From Sipunculus nudus (taxonomy: Eukaryota > Annelida > Sipuncula > Golfingiida > Sipunculidae), in the NCBI GenBank assembly GCA_026874595.1, contig CM049322.1, positions 25,577,400-25,641,399 on the forward strand: a stretch of 64,000 nucleotides of DNA. Direction: 5' to 3'. The notes under the pieces are model-generated. The model was not told the origin of the DNA. It made no database searches and worked only from the letters and a program-made list of their open reading frames with translations. Made by a program: the position numbers and the translations under genes. Positions 36,967-48,487 of this stretch are shown piece by piece. How positions within the stretch are numbered: position 1 is the first letter of the stretch; each line of letters begins with the position of its first letter.

Positions 36967-37362
36967 CCAGTAATTACATTTGATTTAATTTTCACAGCAT
37001 GTACACATAAGTAATTAATCTGTTTAACTATAATATTTGAAAATTAAAAAAAAATGGCGAGTTCTTGAAGTTTCTTTCAGAGGGTCTTTTGTATTCATTT
37101 GCATTTCCAGGCTGCCCACTTCTGATCACTACAGCCCTGCCTGGGTAACCTTATCTGTGATTCAACACAGGTCCAGCATCCCAGCTGTCACAGGTGTACA
37201 GTATAATCATGTCACCTGCTCCCCCCCCCCCCCCCCACCAAGTGTTTTGCAATAATTGTGATTGTTTGAACTGTATTTCTTTAATTGTAAAGCTGTTTCC
37301 ACTCCAATGTACAAAACATTTCTTGAGTAATCCAGAAGATGCCATGTTGTGGTAATGTAGCA
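36967..37362 (+). mobile_element. Family A element, continuation of the outermost copy
   Basis: CCAGTAATTACATTTGATTTAATTTTCACAGC continues the A interior as in 12280-12330. It includes the CTGCCTGGGTAACC segment and a C-tract (about 37219-37235). It ends in GTAGCATTTTT, where the next A copy begins. Confidence 0.6.
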
Positions 37363-40300
37363 TTTTTAGCTCAGCTGACTATAAGTCAGATATTAAGGAA
37401 AAACCTCAATTTTTTATTAGAAATCTATTTTCAAACTTCAGGACTGCCTTATATCAAAACCACTCATCTGGTTTTCTTCATATTTACCATAAATATTCCT
37501 CTATATGTACATGCCAGAAATAAAGTCAGTATTATTTAATTTTAAAAAGTTATGGGCCCAAACATAATGGACTTAGTAAAAAAATCAGGAAAGATATTTG
37601 GTCACTTAAGACCTAAAGTGTTAAAGGTAGGGACTTTTTCAGTAATACAACTTAAATTGATCAAAATTTAATTGTAAAACAAAAATTAGATCAAAATCTG
37701 TTAAATTTTTTTAAATATTGGCAAAAATAAAAAATTGGTACTATCACCGGGATGTTTGGTATATGCTGGTCTGTAGATGAATAAATGAGATCCCAGTGAT
37801 GTTGTATAAAAAGTTGATTTATTGAAGATGAGTCTGTAGAAAATAACAATTACAAACTGGAGGTACTGGATCAACATAGACTGTGGTTATTCCAATTGTG
37901 TGCAACTGGCCGTCCAAGCTGAGGTCTTGATGAATCCGAGTTCCTCTAATCTTCAAGTCCAAAAACTCACTGCTTGCTTCAGGCTGTTTCCCTTTAAGTA
38001 CTTTTCATGTCTCAACAACATGTTATTCCATGAAGATGAATTAACACTTATAACATAATGAATATACAATCAAACTAGAGATATGCCAAACTTTTATGTT
38101 CACCTGCCAACATGCCAATCAGGCTGTCTTGAAGTTGAACCCATTTCTAATTAACAAACCATAAGAGGTTCTCCAATTGCATTCAGGGCAGCAAACTTCA
38201 TACATGGTTGACTGACCTAAGGTTCCACATTAATTAATGATATATTTTGATCAGGCTTGTGTATATGTGTATTAAGATGTTATTTCATATAACTACTTAA
38301 AACACAACATTTTCAGAATTACCCTACGGTGATAGTACCAAAAATTTTGCCCAAGTTTGACCATGGCACGTTTTTTTCCTGTAAGTACTGTGGCTTTAAT
38401 TTTCACAGCATGTTTTTGTTAGCATTTTGTCTGTTAACATCAAAAATTTGAAACCAGTTGATCAAAAACTGTAGATTTTATTCAAGTTTTCAAGCACCAT
38501 GTCACATCAAGTTTACATCAAGCTAGTGTTATGCAGTTTGCTAGAGCTCAGCTCCCCAGCTTCAGCTCTAATTTCCTTAAATTTAGCATACAGTTAGATG
38601 TCTCCAAAATCCCCTACCATGCCAAGAATTTTATCACTAGGACCTAATTCCTTCAAAATATTAATGAAAAACTAGATTTTTCCATTAAAAACCCATTGTT
38701 ACACTGTAAGACTGCCTAATATCAAAACCACTGATCTGACTTTGATCATATATAATATACACATTTTTCTATACATTCGCTATGCACATGCCAGAAATGA
38801 TGTCAGTATTGCGTAATTGTTTTAAGTTATGGGCCCAAACATAATGCACTTTAAAAAAAATCAGGAAATATATTTACTCCCTTAACAAGAGGGTTTCTGA
38901 AGCTAGAGATTTTTTGTCAGGGATGTAACATTATTTAATCAAGATTCAATTGAATACCAAAAATTAGTTCTGAATTTTTCAAAATCTATAATTTATTAGT
39001 ATAAATATAAAATTAGTACCTTAAATTTTGCCCAACTTTGACCATGGCACATGTGTTTCCTGAGAGCACTGTTGGTATAATTTTCATGTCATGCACACAT
39101 GAGGATTTCATCTTTGTAGTTTAGAAAGCTGAAAGAAATTGGCCAAATATTGTAGCTTTTATTAATGTTTATATGAGACCATGTCAGACCCAGGCTTAAT
39201 CCAGCCCCTCTTCAGTCTCCTGTATGTTGACCTTGTTGACCTTTCATCAGATTATGCATGCTTGAGCGAAGCATTCACTGGGGCAGCCAGGCAGCTAATG
39301 CCTAGCCACAGTTGATCCAGGTGTCCAACCCAACTCATCTAGTAGTTGTTTTGAAAAACAACATAACAATAAACAATAAATTAATAATTTTGTATTGGTT
39401 TTTTATAACAAATTAAAGAAAAATTTATAGAAAAGGAATTTGTTAGTTGATGAGTAACAGAAAATTAACTTGCAGTTACTGATGATGTAAGAATCTTGTA
39501 TGGATGGATAGAATGTCAATGTCAATGTTATTCCAAATAACACCATGCAGTCACCTATGGTATTTTTCAGTGAAATTTTAATGATAAAAAAAATAAATCA
39601 TATTATTCATTACTAATCATTAGGGATCATATGAAGGAAATTAACGATAGACAAAGATGCAGTTGATAATATTAATCTAGATTCCTACTGTGTCTAGTGT
39701 GTAGATTGATGTGAAAGTAGTCCAAAGTGAATATATTACATTTATTTTTTTTAATATAAATAAAAGCCATAAAACCAGGTACATATGATCATTATTTAAA
39801 TTTGTGAATTTTGTATATTCTGGATTCTCAACATCTTTGTTTGGCTAAAACTGAATAAATACTAGACATGGTGCGAATGCTTTGCAAATGTATTTGAATA
39901 CGAATATGAATATGTACTGCATTAGAAAATTTTATTGCATAAGAATGGGAATTCAGGTAAAAATGAAAGTATTTGAATACCAGTGCAGATACTTTCAAAA
40001 TGTATTCATGAATGCATTCATGAATATATTCTAAAAATATTATTTCAATAATCATTTCAGTTATATTTTATTTAAAAAATCATATGATTTTCTTATTATT
40101 TTTTTTAAAATTATATTGGCACAATATTTGTTATAAAATTTTAATAAATAGTTAAACTCTTTTATAATATGTGCTGCTTATAAGTTATATGGCCAAGTCA
40201 AAATCTGTGTGACAATAGCACTCCATTTGTTAATAAAATAAATGAAATCAATCCTCTTCCCTGTCTCCAAAGATACTATCAAAATCATACATAAGCTAAA

Positions 40301-40417
40301 TACCAACAACTCATAATAAAGCTTATATTTATTACCACACAAAACAAGCATATGCCTCTTTCCCAAATCATGTTTTTTATCATATATAACAGCTGAGCGC
40401 CGTGACCCATGGGTTCC
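37363..40417 (+). mobile_element. Family A element, complete long form, with a solo LTR inside
   Basis: 5' end at the T-run before AGCTCAGCTGACTATAAGTC (the right hairpin arm is deleted, joining directly to AGATATTAAGG). 3' CAGCTGAGCGCCGTGACCCATGGGTT and CCTTGTT at about 40390-40422. About 2.46 kb without the LTR. The interior equals that of copy 1 and the copies ending at 16897 and 56785. Confidence 0.75.
37742..38334 (-). mobile_element. Solo LTR of an LTR retrotransposon
   Basis: Ends TATCACCG...CGGTGATA are inverted, and the 593-bp insert is flanked by GTAC on both sides (37738-37741 and 38335-38338). The related A copy at about 1130 has a single GGTACC there. On the minus strand an AATAAA signal (plus-strand 37818-37823) lies about 75 bp before the end, as at an R-U5 boundary. 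The ends resemble the TGTCACCG...CGGTGACA type seen in Gypsy elements with one symmetric change. No internal region remains, so this is a recombination product. Confidence 0.7.
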
Positions 40418-40422
40418 TTGTT

Positions 40423-40849
40423 TTATAGAAATTAATATCCATGTAAATCATCTAATTAAAATATAATAAAACGTATCAGTAGGCATAATTTGATAATATG
40501 AGCCAAAACATGGATAAATAAAGGTGAAAATTAAAATTGTGAATTCTGTATCATGTTGTTTTCAGATATGTATTGTTTTGCAAATTCAAAAAAATAAATT
40601 TTTATTAAAAAAAAATACATCTGTGTGCATAATGTGATGTCACCTGACCAAATCAGGTATAGACTCTGTTGCAAAACAGAATTGTGAATCAACTTAAATA
40701 TTCAGATATATATGTTATACTGTAAATGTGTAGTAAAATTTATACACTTTAAAAAAAATTGATGTAATAAAAAAGAGAATCGTATGCAAAAATTTGATCT
40801 GCCTAAGTGGAATTGGAGTTTGCATTGTTTGTTTCCATCTGTCTGCCTG
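40423..40849 (+). repeat. T-rich remnant related to family A interior
   Basis: Contains phrases also at 35810-35840 and 59470-59560 (TATGTTATACTGTAAAT, GTGAATCAACTNAAATATTCA). It ends CTGCCTGTTTTTAG where the next A copy starts. Confidence 0.4.
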
Positions 40850-42944
40850 TTTTTAGCTCAGCTGACTGAAAGTCATCTGAACTATAGCGATCACTCTTTG
40901 TCCGTCGTCTGTCCGTCCGGCCGGCCGCCTGTAACAGGGCACAAATCTTAACCGCTGGACCTGGAATATTCCAACTTGACATCCTGGGAGGACCATGAAA
41001 AGTCTCTGTGGAAACCTGAAATTAGGTCTCTGTTACCCATATCCTCCGAGCTATGGGGCTAGTAAGTACCCCTCAGATAAATTAAAAAGTTAATACAAAA
41101 GTTCCAATATCTGAATAACTAATGCATTGATCACAGTGATTCTTTGCATGAATATTGATCATGGAGGGTTCCATAAGTTCCTGCAGACTGGTGGTGCCAC
41201 CTGTATTTTTTCCAATTTTTATGAATTTTGTTTTATTTTTGAGACCTTAAAAAAGCCGTCATCTGTTAACAAGGCACAAACCGTAACCCCTTGACCTAGA
41301 ATCTTGATACTTGAGATCTAAGGAGGTTTATGAAAAGTCTTCATGGAAAATTGAAATTAGTGTCTCTGTTACCCTTATCCTCAAGTTATTGGGCTCATAT
41401 GTCCCCCCCCCCCCCGAATAATTAAAAATGTGATACAAGCTCCAGTATAAGAGTAACTAATGCATTGATTGCCATGCATATTGATCATGGAGTGTTTCAT
41501 CAGTTCCTGCAGACTGGTGGCACTACCTGTATTTTTTCAATTTTTTTTTCACATTTTTTCTGTTTATATTGATCATGGAGTGTTTCATCAGTTTCTGCAG
41601 ACTGGTGGCACTACCTGTATTTTTTCAATTTTTTTCACATTTTTTCTATATATGAGACCTTCAAATGAAATGGTCATCTGTCTGAAAGCCCACTGAAATC
41701 CATTTCTTAGGATTCTTCACCAAATTCATGATTTTTTTTCATTCTTGCTGTCATTTGGCTCATTGTTCAACATTCCTTGAATTCAGCTGAGCATCATGGT
41801 CCATGGGCCACTAGTAAATTAATGCATGGATTGTCATGAATCTTGCCTTGAATATTGACCATGATTAGTTTTGTCAGTTCCTGTAAAAGTGGTGGTGCCA
41901 CCTGTATTTTTTGTTTTTTTTTTAACAAATATTTTTCTATTTTTGTTTAATATAAAATGACAACAATCATGTCAGTTTCTCAGCTTTGTGTCAGCTTTCA
42001 TCTAGTGTCCCTGGTGTGTTTATTGATCACAAGTGGATGCCCTAAAGTAATCACCCTATACTGTCTGTCTGTTTGTCTAGCTGTCTGTCCATCCGTCCAT
42101 CCATACAAATTTGTTTCCAGATTATAACTCCAGGTTAGATTGAAACATAGATTTCAAACTTGACTAGCAAGAACCTATATGATTTTTGGGTCATGAGGTC
42201 AAAGGTCATGGTCACAGGACTCACTTAATCAAAAAGATTGTGGCTGCCTTTTAAGCAAAGCTTTTCATCCCAAACTTTCCATCTTGCACATTTAGCTGAC
42301 TTGCCAGTATGGGGAGAACATAAATGAATTTGGGGTCACAAGGTCAAAGGTCAAGGTCACAGGACCCTATTCTTTAAAAAGAATGTGTATGCATTTCAAG
42401 CCAAACTATTCATCACAAACCTTCCATCTTCAAGTTATTGCTAACCTGCCAATAGCAGAAGATTCTATTCGATTTTGGGGTCAAAGGTCAAGATCACAGG
42501 GCCCATCCATTTACAAATTAGATTATGGATGATAATTCTGCTTTGGATTGGCTTCAAACTTGATTTATTAATGACCCACCACTTAAGTTAATTCATTTTG
42601 GAGTCCAGAGATCAAAGTTTAAGTTCACAGGAGCCACATCTTTTAAAAGATTGTGGATGCACTGTAAATCAAACTTTTCATCCCAAACTTTCCATCTTTC
42701 ACACATGGCTTACTTGCCCACAGTGAGGATATCTGTTTTTTTAGGTTACCTGGTCAGAGGTTAAGGACACTTTTTAAAAGATTGTTACAATAATCTAAAT
42801 GCTGCAAGTTCAAGGATAATTAGTTCTAAGATTTTTTGGTCACAAGGTCGTTGGTTATGGTCACAGAAATGTCATTCTGAAAAATTTCTTTAAAAATATC
42901 CTTATAGACATATTCAGCTGAGCGTTAAGACCCATGGGTCCCTA
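40850..42944 (+). mobile_element. Family A element, long-interior sub-type, with an internal extra terminus
   Basis: 5' end AGCTCAGCTGACTGAAAGTCATCTGAACTATAG. Units of about 335 bp keyed by GGGCACAAANCNTAACC (40938, 41272), each with CTGGTGGNNCNACCTG. An 88-bp near-perfect tandem duplication lies at 41481-41650. A complete-looking A terminus (CAGCTGAGCATC, GGTCCATGGGCC, ACTAGT) sits at 41783-41815. The sequence continues with an AGGTCA-rich D-like array (42180-42500) to the final terminus at 42914-42946. Confidence 0.6.
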
Positions 42945-42946
42945 GT

Positions 42947-44043
42947 TAAAAAGTGAATAGTTATGAATACTTTTTTTTGTAAACACTGTTGAATAAAATT
43001 TCATATCCTGTACATATATACAAGGGTGTTGTAACTCCCACCATCCCCTTCCCCCAACCCACTCAGCACTTGCTCCTTGGCACTGTGAACAATAGTCCTA
43101 TTGCAACTGCATAAAATTTATTAATTAAAGAAATTATATACAGAGAGACAGAGGCGTTGTAACTCCCATCATAACCCCCCCCCCCCCCCATTGAGTCCTT
43201 CCACCTGTGGAGTTGGGACATTATGGCAACTGTTTACATATAAAATTGAAAAAAAAAGGTTTATTAAAAAATTGGCACGTGTATACTGTTGAACTGTCAA
43301 GAGCTTATCAAAAAGGTAACCAATGAAAATGCATGGTTAGATCTCAAAATATTATTTGAGGCAATATCTTCAATCATATCAACCAACCATGGTCTAGATT
43401 ACCTTTTCCTCTCAGATTTTATCTACATTTCATAATATTTTAGATTTTACCTTCAAGGTGTTTAAGTACTGTTAATCCCAATGTCATCCTCAGATGAATC
43501 AGATTAATCAGATATATTCATATTTTTATATTGTGTAAAACTATTTGTCCATATGTACCTACGTACCTGCCAGAAATTATGTCAATATTGTGTAATATGT
43601 AGACATGTTGTGCATCGAAATAATGTACCTTGTCAAGACTGAAGAGATATCATGTCATACAGTCACAAATTCATAAATCCCTTCATCAGCCTAGTTAATG
43701 ATAACATTATATCTGTCAAATTGAAATCTTGCAGGCTTCCATACACTATAGATCCTTCAACAATTAGCTTTATTATCATTCTGCCACTGCTTAGTATACT
43801 GTCATTGCACAATATTTGCTCAAATAAATCGCTATTTTCAAAAACCACTATATATTTCCCCCATATTAATCCAGGTTATTTCATTTATTATATACTCACA
43901 TATTACATTATATTCCTTTATAATAGCCCAACATGTCCATGATATTCAAAAGCTTTATTGACTCAATATAGTATCACAATGGTGATACATTTATAGTCCA
44001 ATCATGATCAACTGAGTGTCGTGACCCATTTATTGCAAATGTG
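42947..44043 (+). mobile_element. Family A fragment, poly-C sub-type, decayed terminus
   Basis: Phrases GTTGAATAAAATTTCATATCCTGTAC and GTGTTGTAACTCCCA with a C-tract (about 43176-43190). Ends near 44008-44030 with CAACTGAGTGTCGTGACCCA, after which the palindrome is broken. The hAT element follows. The 96-codon frame at 43652-43942 is low-complexity and not a gene. Confidence 0.5.
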
Positions 44044-44448
44044 TAGGGCTGAAACGGGTACAAATTTTTGGACTCGAATACCCGATAGGCATTACCTGAC
44101 TCGGACTCGAGTACTCGTTACCATGGCAACGCTGTAAGATAAAACGGACATCTCTTTACCGATTCAAAATATGCGTATATTTGAATTTGTGACGGATTAA
44201 CTTTATCCCAATGAAGGAACAGATATATGTCATTACAAGACCTTTGTTAATTTAACTAGCATATATTTAGAGCCATATGCCAGGCTACGATAATGAATAA
44301 ATAGGCCTAGAGACTGTCCGTACATTTGCAGTAATATTCAGATAGGCCTATGCATGTACATACACGATTACTCGAGTCCAAATTTTTTACTCGAGTACTC
44401 GGTAAGTATTAACGGGACTCGAGTACTCAAGTACTCCTTTCAGCCCTA
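44044..44448. mobile_element. hAT-type MITE, complete
   Basis: Perfect 11-bp terminal inverted repeats TAGGGCTGAAA (44044-44054) and TTTCAGCCCTA (44438-44448). The 405-bp insert is flanked by an 8-bp target duplication CAAATGTG (44036-44043 and 44449-44456). 8-bp duplications and TA/CA-GGG ends are hallmarks of hAT elements. Sub-terminal GACTCGAGTACTCG repeats occur on both sides in inverted arrangement. Too short to encode a transposase. Confidence 0.85.
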
Positions 44449-45012
44449 CAAATGTGTAAAATATATTTAATTAAAAAAATAATAGGATTAGAAAAAAAAT
44501 AAGATCTTATTGAAACACATTCTTGCCGCAGGAGAATGGAACATAAAGTGATCAACTATGTCTGTCAATCATCCCTTCGTAACCATTAGATATATATTAA
44601 TTATGAAAATTTTCCTATTAGCATTGTTAAAATAACTTTCATATGCTGTATGTGAATGGATTTAAGCTACAAAAGTCTGAAATTTGAAAGCAACATATAA
44701 ATTCATTTGTGTAATATTGCAGATGTTAAACAATTTTAATATAATAAAAAGATAAAAAATAATTGAAACTTCATATATTATCTGCTTTGTTTGTCTACCA
44801 ATCTGTCTGTCCTCTAATAAATATTAAGTAATTATGAATGAATGTTTTTATCCTGTAAGCATTGGTGAATTGAATGAAAATCCTATGTATATACACTATA
44901 ATAATACAGATATGTTGTGACTCGCATCTCCCCCCCCCCCCCCCCCACCACCACCACCACCAAGTCCTTGCACCTTTGGACTTGGGTCATTAGTTATATT
45001 TAAATGTATACA
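44449..45012 (+). mobile_element. Family A poly-C sub-type, left part
   Basis: T-rich sequence leading into ATCCTGTAAGCATTGGTGAATTGAATG and a long C-tract (about 44931-44946) followed by (CCA)n. The same element resumes after the B insertion at 47101. No clear 5' end. Confidence 0.45.
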
Positions 45013-47100
45013 TTTTTATGCCCCCTCCACAAAGTTGCCGGGGCATATAGTTTTACCCATGTCCGTCATTCTGTCCTTCCGTCCTTCTGTCATTCCGAAA
45101 TCAAACAGTTGTACGGACTTTTTTTCACAATGCCTGCAGATATTGGCCTGATTTTTGGTGTGTGGGCAGATAATGACCAGTTACAGATCGAGTTCGCTTT
45201 TTCGTCCCAGTTGACTTACTTTTGACCGTTTTATGGCTCCTAAACTTAGAAAATTTCTTTAAAAATTGAAATTTTCATGACAAATACACATGTACGGACT
45301 TTTTTTTGCAATGCCTACAGATATTGGCCTGATTTATGGTGTTTTGGCAGATAATGACCAGTTACAAATTGAGTTCGTGTTTTGTCCCAGTTGACCTACT
45401 TTTGACCATTTTACAGCTCCTAAACTTAGAAAATTTCATTAAAAATTGAAATTTTCATGACAAATACACATGTACGGACTTTTTTTCGCAGTGCCTGCAG
45501 ATATTGGCCTGATTTTTGGTGTGTGGGCAGATAATGACCAGTTACAGATCGAGTTCACATTTCGTCCTGGTTGACCTACTTTTGAATGTTTTACGCCTCC
45601 TTAACTTAGAAAATTTCATGAAAAATAGAAATTTTCATGACAAAGACATATGTACAGACTTTTCTTTGCAATGCCTGCAGATATTGGCCTGATTTTTGGT
45701 GTGTGGGCAGATATTGACCAGTTACAGATTGAGTTTGCGTTTTGTCCCAGTTGACCTACTTTTGACCGTTTAAACGGCTCCTGAACATAGAAAATTTCAT
45801 GAAAAATATAAATTTTCATGACAAATACACATGTACAGACTTTTTTCGCAATACCTGCAGATATTGGCCTGATTCTTGGTGTGTGGGCAGATAATGACCA
45901 GTTACAGATTGAGTTCACGTTTTGTACTAGTTGACCTACTTTTGACCGTTTGACGGTGCTCTAACATAGAAAATTTCATAAAAAAGTGCACATGTACAGA
46001 CTTTTTTCGCAGTGCCTGCAGATACCGCCCTGATTTTTTATGTGTGGGCAGATAATGACAGTTACAGATCGAGTTCGCATTTCGTCCCGGTTGACCTACT
46101 TTTGATTGTTTTATGGCTCCTAAATATAGAAAATTTCATGAAAGACAGAAATTTTTATGGAAAATGCACATGTATGGACTTTTTTAGCCCTCAGCCCTTA
46201 GGCTGATGGGCTATTGTCGTCACCCAAGCTGTCTGTCCGTCCGGCGTCCGTTAACTTTTACCTTGTGAGCGGGATATCTTGAAAAGGATTCACCGTCAGA
46301 ATTTTATTTCCTCGGTAAAGATGTATATTGACAAAATCTCGGTCAAGTTCGAAGATGGGTGACCTTGACCTATTTTTCTACGTTTTAGAGCTGATTATAG
46401 GAAAAACATTTAGAAGCTTATTTCTCGGGAACCATTGGATGGATTTTCACAATACTTACTATGATCATAGGGACTGATGGTCTGTAACTGCTGCACAAGT
46501 TTGGGGGCACCACCTGCAATTTCTGATTTTTTATTGAATTTTTTTTGGATTTTTTAACTTTTGCCTTGTGAGCGGGATATCTCTAAAAGGATTCACAATA
46601 GGAATTTTATTTCTTTGGTGAAGATGTATATCGACAAAAATCTCGTTCATGTTCAAAGATGGGTGACCTTGACCTACTTTTCAAGGTCACAGAGCTTATA
46701 ATAGAATAAAACTTAGAAGCTTATTTTTCAGGAAGCATTTGGTGGATTGTTATGAATCATGGTACATACCTCTCCATTTTAAATTTATAACTGAGACATG
46801 TACAGATATACATCCATGTGAGAACAGATATTTAGTACTTGTTACTGTTACCACCTCTAAACACTGTTCTTTTGGCTGAGGGCTTTTGTCAGCTTTTGCT
46901 GATATTCTAGTTTCACAATGCCTGCAGATACTGGCCTGATTTTTGGTGTGTTGCTTGATAATGACCCGTTACAGATCAACTTGCATTTTCCCCTTGTTGA
47001 CCTACTTTTGACCATAAGACACCCCTGAATTTTTCAAAATTTAACAAATGTTTCTAATTTGCCCCAGGCGGGGGCATTCGTGTCTTTCCGACACATCTAG
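45013..47100 (+). mobile_element. Family B element, complete, carrying family F
   Basis: 5' ATGCCCCCTCC and hairpin (from 45018). 3' GGCGGGGGCAT, hairpin GTGTC-tttcc-GACAC and CTAG (47097-47100). Monomers keyed by NTGCCTGCAG at 45130, 45311, 45491, 45671, 45851 and 46012 (161-181 bp), then the last monomer is resumed at about 46918 after the F insertion. Confidence 0.8.
46186..46910 (+). mobile_element. Family F element, complete, nested in family B
   Basis: AGCCCTCAGCC (46186-46196) opens a hairpin with GGCTGATGGGCT. The exact inverted copy GGCTGAGGGCT lies at 46874-46884, then hairpin TCAGC-tttt-GCTGA (46889-46902) and CTAG (46907-46910) before TTT. 725 bp. Two interior units of about 325 bp are keyed by TTAACTTTTACCTTGTGAGCGGGATATC (46251) and its copy (46555). 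The B monomer is cut in its T-run (GGACTTTTT / TTCACAATGCC). Confidence 0.8.
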
Positions 47101-47413
47101 TTATACAGATCCATTAAACAAATGTGTAAACTACTGAACTGTCATCAATTTATCAAAAAGCCACCCAATGATCATGGTAATAATATACATCTTATGTTCA
47201 CATGCTTCAATTTTAACATTAGAAAATGCATGGTTTGGTCACAAAATATTATTTGCAAAAATTTCTCTCTCAACAGTACAAACCAATTATGTCAACCAGC
47301 CATGGCCTGTATTACCTTTTCCTCTTAGACTTTATCTCCATTTGATATTATTTTAGATTTTTACCTTCAAGGTCAATTTCAGCTGAGCACAGTGACCCAT
47401 GGGTCCCTTGTTT
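47101..47413 (+). mobile_element. Family A 3' end
   Basis: Resumes the sub-type interior (CAAATGTGTAAACTACTGAACTGTCA, as at 63531) and ends CAGCTGAGCACAGTGACCCATGGGTC and CCTTGTT (47379-47411) with a perfect palindrome. Confidence 0.65.
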
Positions 47414-47720
47414 TTGGAGTTTCTCTATTCTATTAATATCAAAGCCCCATGTAAGAATTCCATATTCTAATTGTGAGAGAATAAATGTATCATATATAAT
47501 TTTAAGTTGGTAGATAATGTTTTAATTTATTAAGCATTCCAATATATTTTGAAATTTTGGTTGCATCTTTGTTTGTGTGTGATTGCCATTGCATATGATC
47601 ATTCAGTGTAATACTTAAAAAGTTGAAATCTGATGCATTACTTTATTTGTGTAATCAGTTTTGTTATCACCATTAGTACAGACACTGCAGATGCTATGAA
47701 AAAGGAACAACTTTTTATCA
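47414..47720 (-). pseudogene. LINE reverse-transcriptase C-terminal fragment
   Basis: Minus-strand reading gives, in one frame, a stretch with NFLSITLNDHMQW and GMLNKLKHYLP (about 47630-47500). After a frameshift near 47497 comes a stretch with LEYGILTWGF (about 47468-47436) and INRIEKLQK. These are the conserved C-terminal RT motifs of CR1/Jockey-group non-LTR elements. Upstream codons are decayed and the catalytic YADD-type core is not present. It is cut at 47413 by an A terminus, so A was inserted into the LINE. Confidence 0.75.
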
Positions 47721-48487
47721 ACATTTATTAAATTAAATTGATTTAAAAATAAATAAATAAAAGGTTAGAATCTGAAATGAAAAGCATTGGAATAATATTA
47801 CCACATTCAATTTCAGTTAAATTTGATGAAATATAAGACCTTGAATTTCTCAAATGTTTTTTTCATCATTTAATTCTGATCAATTTTTTAGTCACAATAA
47901 ACCAACTCATTCTGTTAATGTAATTTATCATTCCTTTGAAAAAATAGAATTTAGCTTGAATAAATTAATCATTTGCATGCTTAAGTAAAATTAGTTAAGC
48001 TATTTTATAAACATATTTATTGAAAGTGATAATAACTTTGTAGGTCATGTATTTGTTTACATTTAATGTTTTAATTTATGGCTGTGACATCTGTTACTCA
48101 TTGTGCTCAGTTACTAATATTATGTAATTTATATTAAATTTTAACTGAATGGTTGTACTTTTTGTTCAAGTTTAATTACCATTTTGAGACCAGCTGATAA
48201 TATTCAGAGCTCTTTGCACACATTTTAAGTCACATAGTTGAAATACTGATACTTTTACAAATATTTGATCATGAGAGGCTCCTGCATCTTTGATGTCATT
48301 AATAAAAATGAACAGTATTGGTTTCACCGTGATTATCACCAAATTGCAGGGCCATTCCTCCTAGCTTTTCAATTATTTTTTTCAATATTTTCAAATATAT
48401 ATGTAAAAAACAATAGAAATAAGTAAATTTGGCATTTGCTAAAATTTTACTAAATTCAGCTGAGCTGGTGCCCATGTGTCCCTTGTT
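47721..48487 (+). mobile_element. Family A-like 3' fragment, diverged
   Basis: T-rich sequence ending AATTCAGCTGAGCTGGTGCCCATGTGTC and CCTTGTT at about 48454-48487. The SIR is exact but the palindrome is imperfect. No 5' end. Confidence 0.5.

Noticed and set aside
43652-43942. 96-codon open frame on the plus strand
   Set aside because: Ile/Ser/Tyr-rich low-complexity translation of T-rich family A interior. The parallel sequence near 63850 does not preserve it.
45130-46020. Regularly spaced ATGCCTGCAG motif
   Set aside because: The spacing is that of the 180-bp family B monomer. The intervening sequence is itself repeated, so it is a satellite-like array and not a regulatory or CRISPR array.
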